DNA of 64,000 nt from Paulinella micropora (lineage: Eukaryota > Cercozoa > Imbricatea > Euglyphida): contig BJOX01000071.1 in NCBI GenBank assembly GCA_009731375.1, positions 532,982 through 596,981 on the forward strand, in the 5' to 3' direction. Below are positions 18,361 through 28,865 of the stretch, piece by piece. Positions within the stretch are counted from its first letter, which is position 1, and each line of letters opens with the position of its first letter. The position numbers and the translations under genes are program-made. The notes beneath the pieces are model-generated. The model worked only from the letters and a program-made list of their open reading frames with translations, made no database searches and was not told where the DNA came from.

Positions 18361-19838
18361 GTGAGTCGTGTCAACGTTGGCACTCATACCCGGGGACACC
18401 TCAGTACCCGATAGCCATGAGGCGGTACATACGAAGGTGGATTGCGGGGGAGTCGAAAGTCCGAAGGCCAGACGATGGTGACTGGGTACCCTGCCCGAAA
18501 CAGCAGGCCCACTTGAAACTGCCCTTCCCGGATGTCGACGAAGGAGGGGTAGTCACCTTACGGCCCAACGGCTACGTCGCCACCTGGTGCGACGCGTTTG
18601 ACAACGCTCAGGAACTCCTCAAGCAGCAATATCCTGCGGCGGAAAAGTACGGCGCGTACATGCCCGGACAGGAGGCACTCCTGCTCCAGAAGGGTACGCT
18701 CGCCGCACAGAAACGCAAACGCAAACGCAAACGCTCGCAACACGACACGTGTGATGTGCAGGCCAAGGCCAGCAAACCGGACAGAAGTCCCACAAACGAC
18801 GTCGACACAAAGGCTAAACAAATAGCCTCGAGAGCCCACTCCAGGGGACACAAGCGGGTGCGGTTCGCGTACCCCTTGGAAACGTCGCCCGACGAAGGAG
18901 GGGAGGCACTCGTCAGTGCGGTGGACACGGTGATGACAATCCCACCGTCAGACAGGCTAGTGGAGGTCAAAGATAAACCACTGTCGGCTCAGGTGGAGAA
19001 GGTTATGACCACACCACCGACAGAAGCGTTGGACAAGACCACACCTACGCCGAGTATAGACACTTGCACAGGGGTCACGATCCCGCTGATAGATAGGGTT
19101 GATAGGACGGAGGTCATACCAACGCCAGGTCCGGTCTCACCACCGACGACTCGGGTTGTTATGTCCACGCCTACACCACACATAGATAATATTACCAGAG
19201 TCTCAGACTCCTCAATAGACAGTACTGCTACGGCAGGGGTGAACGAAGAGATAGCCGAGGGGTACAACGACAGTCGTGACCGTACACCCACACCTGGGGT
19301 GACGATCATCCGCAACTCTGTACAGGCGGACCCTCACATATCTCCACCCGAAGACGCTGTCGCAGAGGCGACTGGTGCGGTAGACCTTAAAGTGGGCGGG
19401 CTAAGTAGCCGTGTCCCTGCGCAAGAAGTGCAGGACACCTGCGCAAGTAGTGCAGCATCCAAACCGGTCACCACATCACAGAAAACCGCCCGGTTTGAGA
19501 AAAAGGTAACTAACATTAAAGCCAGGGCAAAAACAGTGATCGCTCCACAACGGTCCTTGCTCGGTCGCGATGTTAGGCTGACACCGGGAACGGTAGCCGG
19601 TTCAGATATTAATCACCCACATATACCACATATCGATCACGTTTTCCCCCCATGCACAGAAGACACATACACTACATCCCCGTTCGCAACAGAGGATACA
19701 GTCGTGTTCCCCGCACCACAAGCTGGCCCAAGGGTGGCTGCGTCGGTGGTACGACAAATGGGACTGACACCTCTTGTGGATCCGGACAAGCTTAGCGAAC
19801 GCAAAGCGCCGCATGGCACGAAAGCACGCGGAAATTGA
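18357..19838 (+). CDS. Retroelement ORF X between gag and pol
   Basis: 493 codons from ATG 18357, which shares ATGA with the gag stop. The same frame is open upstream to 18012 inside gag, so a frameshift product is also possible. N-terminal part: CQRWHSYPGTPQY and a Trp/Pro-rich segment; then a nuclear-localisation-like KRKRKRKR (about residues 117-124); then a long Thr/Pro-rich tail with repeated TPTP/TPP motifs. I recognise no domain. It may be a nucleic-acid-binding accessory protein. Its end overlaps the start of pol by 26 bases. Confidence 0.55.
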   Translation: MSESCQRWHSYPGTPQYPIAMRRYIRRWIAGESKVRRPDDGDWVPCPKQQAHLKLPFPDVDEGGVVTLRPNGYVATWCDAFDNAQELLKQQYPAAEKYGAYMPGQEALLLQKGTLAAQKRKRKRKRSQHDTCDVQAKASKPDRSPTNDVDTKAKQIASRAHSRGHKRVRFAYPLETSPDEGGEALVSAVDTVMTIPPSDRLVEVKDKPLSAQVEKVMTTPPTEALDKTTPTPSIDTCTGVTIPLIDRVDRTEVIPTPGPVSPPTTRVVMSTPTPHIDNITRVSDSSIDSTATAGVNEEIAEGYNDSRDRTPTPGVTIIRNSVQADPHISPPEDAVAEATGAVDLKVGGLSSRVPAQEVQDTCASSAASKPVTTSQKTARFEKKVTNIKARAKTVIAPQRSLLGRDVRLTPGTVAGSDINHPHIPHIDHVFPPCTEDTYTTSPFATEDTVVFPAPQAGPRVAASVVRQMGLTPLVDPDKLSERKAPHGTKARGN

Positions 19839-22800
19839 ACTGCAGGAGGTTCTGTCAACAGCGGTCGAACCCCAGGACCTCCCGGCAGCGGAGGCAAGGG
19901 ACATGAGCTACACCCGACTATATTGGCGGGAGCTCAACACCCACCTGGACACAGGGAACGACAGCATGGCACAGATAACTTTTGCGGGGCAACGCTTTAT
20001 CGACAAGTTCGGTAAACTATTCAATTTCACGCGCGACGGGAAACTTGGATATATCCGCGGGGCAAACAACGGTCGAAGCGCGATCATAGGTCGTCTCCCG
20101 TTAACCGTGGAATTTCCTACAGGTATGACCTATACCATACATGTATTGGTTGTTCCTGACTTCCCGGGTACCTTAGTGCTGGGCAAGCCTGATCTCAAGA
20201 TGATGGAAGCGCAACTTCTCTTGGGACAGGATGTGATCAAGTATGGGAAGGGACGACACGAATCGGTATACCCTATACTTAATCCCAGTCCTGATCGTCC
20301 GACCGATCATCCGTATAGAGGTAGGGCGCAGGTGACGTTGATCCCTCCCGCACCACCTATACCGTATGACATTCGGACAGAGAAGCGCGTAACACCCGCT
20401 GGTACAGCGTGGGTTTACACGAACGTACATGTCCCGGAGTTAGCCGACCCATGGGCGGACTTCGAGGAACTAATAGCGAAAAGGGAGGCCCAAATCTTGC
20501 TACTACGGAAGCAGGAGGAATCGTGGCACGGGTTTGACCAAACCTACCTTTACGGAGGCGGGAAGCGGCAACCGCACGAATTCATACGGGTCAAATCCAG
20601 TCTGGTTTTTCATGCGTCGAAGCGCCTCACGGAGGACGACGATGTCATAGAAAAGCTACGACAATGGTATAAAGGATCGGAACCCATCCAGCCCGAAAGC
20701 TTGACGAAAGTGCCCAAGATTTTGGCGGATAGGTTGGATCGGGGAGAGGACATCACCATTATCCTTCCGACACACCCCACCGTCATGTGGTGGAGGGACG
20801 TATTGGATAGGGTGGTCGATGACCCGATACCGATACCTGGTCGACAAGCAAAACCGCTCATGGCCTTCAGACTCGGGTCAGTACAGGAGGGTCTGGCGTA
20901 CAGAACCAAACTGCTGACTCGAAAAGTCGATGACATGCGGGAACTTGCCTTTCAGATCTTTCCGGGGTTCTACCATAAATCTGCAGCGAAACAATACGCT
21001 GACATGATAGTAGAGCTTCAGGAATTTGCAACTTGGGACAACCAGTCCACCACGCGATACCCGGGAGGGAACGCGACGGAGGAGGTTGAGGACCCGGACT
21101 CAATCCTAGAGTACCCGGACGACCCAAGAGATCAGAAACCGGTCGAGACAATCATCGACGAGGTCATGGCACGACAGTCAGGGTCGCCAGACTTTGTCCG
21201 AGGTCTCAAAGACCAGTTCATCAAGAACAAAAAGCTATTCGGACCACTTGTAGCTGGTGGCGTGACGCATACGGCCGCTAAGATAGAGCGACAGGTAGGG
21301 CAGACAATGCCTCGCCTCCGTGGATCACGCCTCAGTTATAAGGAAGAACAGATTTGTGAACAAATGATTCAGGACATGCTAGCTAAACGGCTTATAGAAC
21401 CATCTTGGTCGGAATTCCGATCACCGGTGCGGTTAGCACCTAAGCCGGATGGAAAGCAGCGGTTTTGCATCAATTATACAAGGCTTAACAAGATAATCAA
21501 GAGCGTCGAGGCACCGATTCCCCGTATGCGGGACGGCCTCAACAGACTCACACAAGCCAGATTCTTCACAAAGCTGGACCTGAAAAATGGATTTTGGAAT
21601 ATACCCCTGGATGCGGAAAGTCGACCGCTAACGGCCTTTGCCGTCGGTGGAAGACTATACCAATGGACGGTATTACCCATGGGTCTGAAGACCGCACCAG
21701 CGATATTCCAAGATTGCATGAATCGGGCCTTGTCCGATCCGAAGTACGGTGATGAAAAGTTCACTGAGACTTATGGACACACTAATAAGTATAGCTTTTG
21801 TTATATTGATGATATTGTCATTTACTCACGAACGGAAGCGGAACATCTGGCACATGTGTCGGATATTCTGAGACGCTTGGAAGCCTTCGGCTTGAAGCTG
21901 AACCTAGAGAAGTGTTCCTTTGCAAAGGATCATATTGACTATCTAGGATACAGGGTAAAGGATGGGGTCATTGTGTTGAAGCCGGAGAAGCGGGACGCCA
22001 TACGTTCCCTTCCGCGCCCAAACACACGCACAGCGTTGCACTCCTTCCTCTGTATGGCACAGGTGTACTCGGAATTTATTCCTAACTTCCAGGACTTCGT
22101 GAAGCCATTGCGGGAATTCTGCCTCCACGGCGACCCGGACAGCGAATGGCCCCAAGCGGCCATGGAAACATACACGAAGCTGAAGGATGCATTAACACGA
22201 GACCCCCTCACAGAGGGCGGATCGGTCTTGATCCTTCCCGACTTTGAGAAGCGTTTTGTCGTGGCGACCGATGCGTCGAAATACGCGGTCGGGGCAGTTT
22301 TACAACAATACGACTCAAAGCACCAGCAACTACGACCGATCATGTTTGTCAGCAAGAAACTGACGCCCGAACAGGTCAATTATTGCACCAGGCAGCGCGA
22401 AGCGTTAGCCATAGTTTGGGCGTTCAGTAGGCTGAGGGAGTACTTGTGGGGTGCTCCTAATATCCTAGTTCAAACTGATCACGCTAACCTGAAATGGCTC
22501 ATGGAAAAAGAACACACGGGACGCTTGGCTCGATGGCAATCGGAGCTGGCCCTGTACGACTTTACCATCGAGTACATTAAGGGTAAGGACAACACGGTCC
22601 CAGACAGCCTCTCGCGGATGCCTCGCGTGAAAGGTTCCGTCGGCGATGGCTTAGATCGTTTTGCCTTAGACACTCCGACGGCCTGCCTAGTCGGCTGGAC
22701 AGCCAATGACGACTGGACGGCTACGGAGCACACCGAAAATTTCACGGACACGTTACCGGCGGGTATGACATACATCACCACCAGCGCACAAAGCTGGACG

Positions 22801-25257
22801 CCGGGATACAAGCCCGATACCCAGACCGAACTGTTGAACCAGCTGCAATGCATACGGAAGGTATGCTGCGCGCAACACGAGGCTGAGGATTGGCAAGACC
22901 TGCTAGAGGAAATCGACACACAGTCGGACATCCTCAGCGAAGGAGACTGGAAACCGGGTCAAACTCACGAACACGAACACTCTTACAACGCGTTCTTCGC
23001 GGATAAGACGCAGTCGTTCTGGGTACCACGGAATGTCCACCCTTCACGGTCGGCGATTATCGCGGGCGCTGAACAAACACAACGCGCAGGGGATCATGTA
23101 AGCCTGGCATCCACCGCTCTCCCATTGGACGACCTGGATATGACCATGGCAAGCCCCGCTGTGTTTGGTCAATTGGCGAAGAGCTCTAAGGAATGGGGCC
23201 CCTTCATTGCTCACGCCATTGATCCCATCAAGCACCCCGAGACTCGAGATATAAGAGCCCACAAGAAAACTATGACCTGGCACGACGACCTCCTGTGGTA
23301 CAAGGGGGCAGGTGGCAAGTGGGACAAGACGCCGTCGAAGTGGACACTTTGGGTCCCTCCGCAGCTACGGCAGGCGATCTTGATAGCCACGCACCGATCA
23401 GCCCTTAATTCCCACACGGGACGGGATAAGATGTCATGGTTTATATCACGCCGATTCTGGTGGCACGGTATGCAGAAGTCCATCGCCGACACAGTCGACG
23501 CATGTGCACACTGCAAGCAAACCAAATCACCGCACAACAGCGCTCAACGAGGTCTGTACGGCGAGTATAAGCTAGTCGACAACCTGTTTGAGACGCTACA
23601 CATAGACTATGTAGGACCTCTTCCACGTTCCGAGACTCACAACTTTCGGTACATCCTAACGGCAATAGACCGCTTTTCGAACTACGTGTTCGCGGTGCCG
23701 ATTAAGGATAAGGATGCGGAATCGACTTGCGAGGCCTTAGTCGACCAAGTCTTCCGATATACCGGAGTACCGAAAAATGTGTACAGCGATCGGGGATCGG
23801 AGTTTACGAACGAACTCTCCGCTCGGCTGTCTACGGTGTGGGGTTTCAAGTGGAAGTACGTCACTGCATATTCACCAGAAAGCAACGGTAAGATTGAGAG
23901 GGTGCATAGGCCGCTCAAGGCCGCGCTCCAACAATATTGCCGCGATAATCAGCACATCTGGCACAAGGCACTGCCATCATTTGTGTTTTCCATGAACAAC
24001 ACCGGATCGAGGGCATTGGGCGGGAAAGCCACAGGCGCGTCCCCCAACCTCCTGGTGTACGGACAGCACTTGAGAATTCCGGAGGAACTTGTTCTACCGA
24101 ACCTCCCGGAAGGCGGTTTCTTGGAGCACGATGAGCTCGTGGCGTGTCGCCTACGGGTGATGGCAGAAGCCAGACATTACGTGATGAAGGCACGGGAAGC
24201 CGAGGAAGCCCACAGCCGAAACCAGCAGGCACACACCAAAGTCAAGTATGAATCCGGGGAATATCATGCGGGGGACTTAGTCTTTCTGTATGTACCCCAG
24301 GTACCTAACTTGGTGAGTGTCAAGCTCTTCCCTATGTGGCAAGACCCGTACACTGTACTAGAACAGGTCGGAGCTCTGACATATCGCATACAGGGAAAAG
24401 GTAAAACGCTAGTGGTGCATGTACGGCGGCTGATGCGATTCAACCCGATGCTGGACCGTAATGAGACAACAACAGAGGCAGTGAAAAGGCTAGAACACAG
24501 CCTACGGGTCCCGCCCAAGCGCCGGGATCAAACGGCCGAGGCGAAGGCGAACCCAGACATGCCATTACCGGCTACGGCCGACGACCATAAACTGACGCCT
24601 GAAGAAGGGAAAGAAGCGGTAGGCGATCCTCACGAGGCAGGGGAAGGGGATATCATCGCACCGGGACCGGCCACCCACCTGGAATCAGAACAGGAGGGGA
24701 AGGATGCCGAAACGGTGTCGAGACGACCGCCAGCTGACTCAAAGCTGAAGTCGGCCGACGACGTGAACGCCATTCACTGGCACGTCGGCAAGATATACCT
24801 TTTGAGACCCCCGGAAGCGCACGTGGGTGATGACTGTCTCAACGACTTCTTCCTCGTCAAGGTGAAAGAATGGGAACCGCAGACTCGGGCTACGCGTGCG
24901 AGCAAGGCAACCAAAGCCGAGCCGCCCGTACTGCAGTTCTACCGATCACATCAGGACCTCGACGAGCCCGAAGCGCGGATCTTTTATCCTGTATACCGGG
25001 ACTCCAAGCAAGTCGAGACGTTCTGGAAAGGCATAACGGATAAGTCCAAAGGCTACACGCCGTGGCAAATCCAGGCATGGCCTAGGATGGTGTTAGATTA
25101 CCCATTCGACCTACACCACGGGCGAATACCACTCAGAGTGTGGGATGAGATAAAAGCCGAGGGCATAGCGACCCATCTCATCGGGGCTCCACCACCAGGC
25201 GCGTATACGAAAGCCAAACTCGGGCAGGCAAAGAAGCGAAAACGCGCCCTGGCCTGA
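19813..25257 (+). CDS. pol: Retroelement pol polyprotein
   Basis: 1814 codons from ATG 19813; residue numbers here count from codon 19774 of the same frame. Protease: LDTGNDS with catalytic Asp at 59. Reverse transcriptase: APKPDGKQRFCINYTRLN, FTKLDLKNGFW, and YIDD at 677-680. RNase H: VATDASKYAVG from 830. Integrase zinc domain: HRSALNSHTG with CAHCKQ, starting at His1207. Integrase catalytic triad: D1278 (LHIDYVG), D1339 (YSDRGSEF), E1375 (SNGKIE), i.e. D-60-D-35-E. About 250 residues follow the integrase and include GKIYLLRPPEAHVGDD and FFLVKVKEW, which I cannot assign; they could be a chromatin-targeting module. The frame is fully open, suggesting a recent or active copy. Confidence 0.93.
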   Translation: MARKHAEIELQEVLSTAVEPQDLPAAEARDMSYTRLYWRELNTHLDTGNDSMAQITFAGQRFIDKFGKLFNFTRDGKLGYIRGANNGRSAIIGRLPLTVEFPTGMTYTIHVLVVPDFPGTLVLGKPDLKMMEAQLLLGQDVIKYGKGRHESVYPILNPSPDRPTDHPYRGRAQVTLIPPAPPIPYDIRTEKRVTPAGTAWVYTNVHVPELADPWADFEELIAKREAQILLLRKQEESWHGFDQTYLYGGGKRQPHEFIRVKSSLVFHASKRLTEDDDVIEKLRQWYKGSEPIQPESLTKVPKILADRLDRGEDITIILPTHPTVMWWRDVLDRVVDDPIPIPGRQAKPLMAFRLGSVQEGLAYRTKLLTRKVDDMRELAFQIFPGFYHKSAAKQYADMIVELQEFATWDNQSTTRYPGGNATEEVEDPDSILEYPDDPRDQKPVETIIDEVMARQSGSPDFVRGLKDQFIKNKKLFGPLVAGGVTHTAAKIERQVGQTMPRLRGSRLSYKEEQICEQMIQDMLAKRLIEPSWSEFRSPVRLAPKPDGKQRFCINYTRLNKIIKSVEAPIPRMRDGLNRLTQARFFTKLDLKNGFWNIPLDAESRPLTAFAVGGRLYQWTVLPMGLKTAPAIFQDCMNRALSDPKYGDEKFTETYGHTNKYSFCYIDDIVIYSRTEAEHLAHVSDILRRLEAFGLKLNLEKCSFAKDHIDYLGYRVKDGVIVLKPEKRDAIRSLPRPNTRTALHSFLCMAQVYSEFIPNFQDFVKPLREFCLHGDPDSEWPQAAMETYTKLKDALTRDPLTEGGSVLILPDFEKRFVVATDASKYAVGAVLQQYDSKHQQLRPIMFVSKKLTPEQVNYCTRQREALAIVWAFSRLREYLWGAPNILVQTDHANLKWLMEKEHTGRLARWQSELALYDFTIEYIKGKDNTVPDSLSRMPRVKGSVGDGLDRFALDTPTACLVGWTANDDWTATEHTENFTDTLPAGMTYITTSAQSWTPGYKPDTQTELLNQLQCIRKVCCAQHEAEDWQDLLEEIDTQSDILSEGDWKPGQTHEHEHSYNAFFADKTQSFWVPRNVHPSRSAIIAGAEQTQRAGDHVSLASTALPLDDLDMTMASPAVFGQLAKSSKEWGPFIAHAIDPIKHPETRDIRAHKKTMTWHDDLLWYKGAGGKWDKTPSKWTLWVPPQLRQAILIATHRSALNSHTGRDKMSWFISRRFWWHGMQKSIADTVDACAHCKQTKSPHNSAQRGLYGEYKLVDNLFETLHIDYVGPLPRSETHNFRYILTAIDRFSNYVFAVPIKDKDAESTCEALVDQVFRYTGVPKNVYSDRGSEFTNELSARLSTVWGFKWKYVTAYSPESNGKIERVHRPLKAALQQYCRDNQHIWHKALPSFVFSMNNTGSRALGGKATGASPNLLVYGQHLRIPEELVLPNLPEGGFLEHDELVACRLRVMAEARHYVMKAREAEEAHSRNQQAHTKVKYESGEYHAGDLVFLYVPQVPNLVSVKLFPMWQDPYTVLEQVGALTYRIQGKGKTLVVHVRRLMRFNPMLDRNETTTEAVKRLEHSLRVPPKRRDQTAEAKANPDMPLPATADDHKLTPEEGKEAVGDPHEAGEGDIIAPGPATHLESEQEGKDAETVSRRPPADSKLKSADDVNAIHWHVGKIYLLRPPEAHVGDDCLNDFFLVKVKEWEPQTRATRASKATKAEPPVLQFYRSHQDLDEPEARIFYPVYRDSKQVETFWKGITDKSKGYTPWQIQAWPRMVLDYPFDLHHGRIPLRVWDEIKAEGIATHLIGAPPPGAYTKAKLGQAKKRKRALA

Positions 25258-26066
25258 CATGCCAGTGATTCGGACACACCACATGCATAGCCATTTCGAG
25301 TAGTATGCGTGATCCATAAGCCATAGCACTGAAATATAACAGTCAGAAACTAGCCAAAGAACGGGACACAGCCATTGGATCCCAAATCTGTTAAAATACT
25401 ACTCAAGTCCATTCTTCTTAGCGATAGCGAGGGTGAGCTTAACATGACATGATACACGGGAAAAGACCCTGCCTTACCTACCGTGAGGTGCGGCGGCCCT
25501 GAGTTGGAACTGGATTCTCGACGGGCTAGTAGTTGGTGGACCACCAGGGGTCGGAATAACTTCGGGCTAATGTAGCTAACGCGCAGTCATGCCCGTTTGC
25601 GAAGTTAGCATTGCACACCATACCCACCTCCTCTCGAGTTGCACACCCGCCTCCCGCGGCACTGGCATGAGTGGCGTATGGTAAGTTATTCTCCACAGAG
25701 TGTCTTAGAAATTATGCTCGCTCCCGTTTGACCTTTGTTTGGATGGAGGGTTCTACGGAACGCCAGAAGGCCCCTACATGAGTAAGCATATATTTTCCAC
25801 TAATAATAATAATATGTCCCGAAGAACCGCCACAAATCGCAAGAGCCGATGGCGTACCTTATCCGCGGACAGCAAAGATAATCGGGCCATGAGTGCACCC
25901 GCGTTATCACGCTGTTGACCAGCGGCCGAAACGAGCAAGAAAGAGAGTCGAACACCGACAGTAAATCTCCACATGCATCGCACATTGCTCGGTGTGCTTG
26001 GGCCCTCATTTCACTTACATTCATAGACCTCACGCGTACGCACGTGATATAGGCACTCGCCAGTGT
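25258..26066 (+). other. Non-coding spacer between pol and ORF Y
   Basis: About 800 bases with no supported ORF and an (AAT)4-like tract near 25801. It may hold a promoter or splice site for the downstream ORFs, but I see none clearly. Confidence 0.45.
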
Positions 26067-28082
26067 ATGTTCGACACTCGGCAGCTGGTGGAGCAGTATC
26101 TAGGGTTTCTCCTGGCGTCTGTAGCTTCTATCCTGGTGATCTTGATTGTTCACCTAGGAGTACAAGCGATCACAGGTAGAGGACCGCGGATTCCTACTCC
26201 TGTGCGGAACACTCCGGTGGACACGACCCCGGCACCTGGCCCGGTGGCGGATTCACGTCGAGAAGCAAAGCAGCAGGACGAAGTCGACCCGCTTGAAGAA
26301 GAGAACTTCAGGTGCGGCACATCACACAGCTCACCAGAGGGAGTAACCCACGCAAGCATGGCGACAGCGAACAAGGAAGTGAGAAAAAGGGAAAACGAAA
26401 CCTTGATGCTCACACCTCTCGGTCCAGACAAACCGCTCACACCCACCCGAACCTCAGGCACAACTCCGGCTAGTGTTGTGACCACACCGATAGCCCCACG
26501 GGGACAAATTGAGGTCGAGTCGGAGCTGTCGACGACCCCTGAGAAGTCATCGGCTGACAAGGGGGTGGAACCGATCGAGGACACACCTACATCCCCACGG
26601 ACGGATGAGGACGTCAATCCTGAGGGGCTGGAGACTCCTAGACACACAGGATTTGCGTGGGATGTGGAAGAAGAAGAAGGTCTAGGTCTGCCAATGAGCC
26701 CTACGAGGCAAGAGCGCAGAGAGGAACTTCGCTTAAGATATTGGAGAAAAGTCGGAGACGAAGATCGAGTACAGCCTGATAAGTACAGTGATGGACTAAA
26801 CCCGCCCGAAATCAGGCGGCCTAACGACCCACCGGCGGTCAGGGACCTGGCGTACCAGCACCACCGCTGCCCGCCACCTGAACCGACCGCGCATTGGGGC
26901 CGGGAGGAAGTCTTCACTGCCTACTTCCACGCGACTGATGACCTATTCGGCGTGTACGGCCCAATCGATCGCCCGATTTACGCATATGCGGAACGCGGTC
27001 CGGTACCACTGAGGTCATACAGAAGTGTGGCGCTTGGTGTACTCAGGCCCTACCGCATCGATACCGAGTCGATGTTGAGAGGAATGGACTTACATCTACT
27101 CGAAGATCCGATCAAGGAAAGGGACGAGTATGAGAAACCGGTGCGCTACGCATACGATCCGTTATCGCGTAGGATACACCGTATCTACCCACCTTATCCT
27201 GACATTACGGATGCCGAACGCAGACTGAGGCTGCAATGCCCGGCGCTCGCACACACAACCAATCATCGCACAAACCCGTTTACACCTTCGAAGGAGCCGT
27301 ATCGAACGCGGTTAATCGGCAATCAGGTGAACTGGGTCCCAGACCCGCACTTGTTCGAGGCCAAACCTCGCAAGGTCAACCTCCCGCCACCCCCACCACC
27401 CGAGAGTGACGAAAGGGGCGTGCCGACATCTAACCCGTTCGCAAGATATCATCCTCGAAAGAAGAACAATGTCCTACGGGTCCAATGCGAGGGCAAGAAG
27501 AAAGGTGGAGGGGTGTATCCGAGATGTTCCCGGACGTGGTACCTCTCAGAGAGAGCGTACATGTCGCCGGAGCGGTACGGACCCCACCGTTGCCCCGATC
27601 ACGCATACAATGATCGCATGAGGTCTAGCGTGCCCATACGGCCGGTCAATAACGAGGGTATGAGTACGTGGCTACCGCACCTCAACCCTTGGCCGGGCAT
27701 TGTGCCGTACACAAATGTCGCCGCTGACTTCACTGCGAAATTCACCAAACAACTTTTCGAGCAAGCCAAGTCGTTAGATGGATGGGTGGGACTCGACGAC
27801 CATCAGCGAGCACACGCGCTCCGATACTACGGTATCTTGAGAGTGCCGAGGCAGCTGTTGGAACCGTGCGAGCTCCGATTGTTACAGTGGTCGCAGGAGG
27901 ACATCAATGCCTACTATAGACTACTTGAGCTTTCGTTCATCCCTCTACCCGAGGAGGTCAAGGCCTACAGAGCCTACTACCTCAGGGAGAAACACGACAC
28001 CCATTGGGACATGAGGCTCGATACGAATGTTCTCGCGTATTACAGGAAGGTCTTGGGCATACCCCCTTACGCCCCTGTATAG
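26067..28082 (+). CDS. Retroelement ORF Y, predicted membrane-anchored protein
   Basis: 671 codons from ATG 26067. Residues about 11-35 (YLGFLLASVASILVILIVHL) form one strong N-terminal membrane segment. A Thr/Pro/Glu-rich region follows (TPVRNTPVDTTPAPGP, TPTRTSGTTP), then a Tyr/Arg/Pro-rich body with CPAL and CEGKKKGGG...CSRTW. It occupies the env position, but a single N-terminal anchor and no signal-fusion-anchor layout do not match a classical envelope. It ends close to a C5 run (28062-28066), after which ORF Z continues with a similar Tyr/Arg-rich composition in another frame. Confidence 0.5.
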   Translation: MFDTRQLVEQYLGFLLASVASILVILIVHLGVQAITGRGPRIPTPVRNTPVDTTPAPGPVADSRREAKQQDEVDPLEEENFRCGTSHSSPEGVTHASMATANKEVRKRENETLMLTPLGPDKPLTPTRTSGTTPASVVTTPIAPRGQIEVESELSTTPEKSSADKGVEPIEDTPTSPRTDEDVNPEGLETPRHTGFAWDVEEEEGLGLPMSPTRQERREELRLRYWRKVGDEDRVQPDKYSDGLNPPEIRRPNDPPAVRDLAYQHHRCPPPEPTAHWGREEVFTAYFHATDDLFGVYGPIDRPIYAYAERGPVPLRSYRSVALGVLRPYRIDTESMLRGMDLHLLEDPIKERDEYEKPVRYAYDPLSRRIHRIYPPYPDITDAERRLRLQCPALAHTTNHRTNPFTPSKEPYRTRLIGNQVNWVPDPHLFEAKPRKVNLPPPPPPESDERGVPTSNPFARYHPRKKNNVLRVQCEGKKKGGGVYPRCSRTWYLSERAYMSPERYGPHRCPDHAYNDRMRSSVPIRPVNNEGMSTWLPHLNPWPGIVPYTNVAADFTAKFTKQLFEQAKSLDGWVGLDDHQRAHALRYYGILRVPRQLLEPCELRLLQWSQEDINAYYRLLELSFIPLPEEVKAYRAYYLREKHDTHWDMRLDTNVLAYYRKVLGIPPYAPV

Positions 28083-28677
28083 GCCGCGAGGCACGCGTCA
28101 GCGTATCCCTGTACGTTTCCGAGGTGCGGCTCGGGTTCGACAGCAGTACTATGTTCGGTTCCAATATGAACACCGACTCCCCTGGCTACTGACGATCTAC
28201 CAGCAGCTGATAGGGAGCGAGGACATACAAACATCCCGCACGGCCAACCAGCTTGATGACCCTGACGAGAACGTCCCAAACACATATCGAGACCGCGTCG
28301 AAGGTTTCGAACAGTGGGGTCGACGTTTCAGAGATCGGGACAGATTGAGTTGGGATCGAGCCATCCAAAACGAAGAGTTCCGTTGGCATAGCCGGACTCA
28401 GACGTTGGACTATATCTACTACTACCGGTATTCGTGGCCGTACTGGAGACAACAGTACGAACATCGACTGGAAGGGATCATTCGGGACCTTTACCCAGTC
28501 ATGAAACATATCGAACCACAATACTCGGAAGTAGGAGTAGATTTGTCCCGAAGTGAGGCGAGGGCATACCAAGACAGCCTGGACCTTGAGATCGACCAAC
28601 CTTCGGGGGAACCCAGGTGGCGACAACCATCACCGTCAAGCGAGGAAGAGTTCATTAGGACCTTCGAGAGAGCTTAG
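28027..28677 (+). CDS. Retroelement ORF Z (separate or frameshifted end of ORF Y)
   Basis: 216 codons from ATG 28027, overlapping ORF Y by 56 bases. Rich in Tyr, Arg, Trp and Gln (FRWHSRTQTLDYIYYYRYSW). No family recognised. The composition matches the C-terminal half of ORF Y, so it may be its natural continuation reached by frameshifting at the C run, or a split caused by a sequencing error. Confidence 0.5.
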   Translation: MFSRITGRSWAYPLTPLYRPRGTRQRIPVRFRGAARVRQQYYVRFQYEHRLPWLLTIYQQLIGSEDIQTSRTANQLDDPDENVPNTYRDRVEGFEQWGRRFRDRDRLSWDRAIQNEEFRWHSRTQTLDYIYYYRYSWPYWRQQYEHRLEGIIRDLYPVMKHIEPQYSEVGVDLSRSEARAYQDSLDLEIDQPSGEPRWRQPSPSSEEEFIRTFERA

Positions 28678-28865
28678 ACGCGTTTTTGAGACCCAGACCT
28701 ATGGGTTTGTACATATCTTCACATATTACCGTCTAGCGAAGCGGAAACTTGAATTTCCCTCGGGCGACACGGCCTCGACGAATAAGCTCAGACGCGTTTT
28801 GAGACCTACGGGTTGTAAATATCTTTAGACACTTCTACCTTCGCTCCAGCGGAGTAGACACTTGC
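28677..28865 (+). repeat. Imperfect direct repeat of about 75 bp after ORF Z
   Basis: AGACGCGTTTTTGAGACC (28677) recurs as AGACGCGTTTTGAGACC near 28790. Both are followed by a similar GGGTTGTA(C/A)ATATCTT and a GCGAAGCGG/CTCCAGCGG segment. It may be 3' untranslated sequence of the retroelement. Confidence 0.55.

Larger units (their letters stand above)
13994..28677 (+). mobile_element. Ty3/gypsy-like retroelement with five ORFs
   Basis: Order: repeated leader, gag-like ORF, ORF X, pol (protease, RT, RNase H, integrase), membrane-anchored ORF Y, ORF Z. Integrase following RNase H places pol in the Ty3/gypsy (Metaviridae) group. The pol frame is intact, so the copy may be young. I could not find matching LTRs by eye, so the boundaries are approximate. 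Confidence 0.75.

Noticed and set aside
19774-19838. Pol starting at TTG 19774
   Set aside because: An ATG 13 codons later (19813) is a better start and still overlaps ORF X.
26067-28082. Retroviral-type envelope
   Set aside because: A single N-terminal membrane segment, no signal peptide plus C-terminal anchor, and no fusion-peptide-like segment. Kept as membrane-anchored ORF of unknown role.
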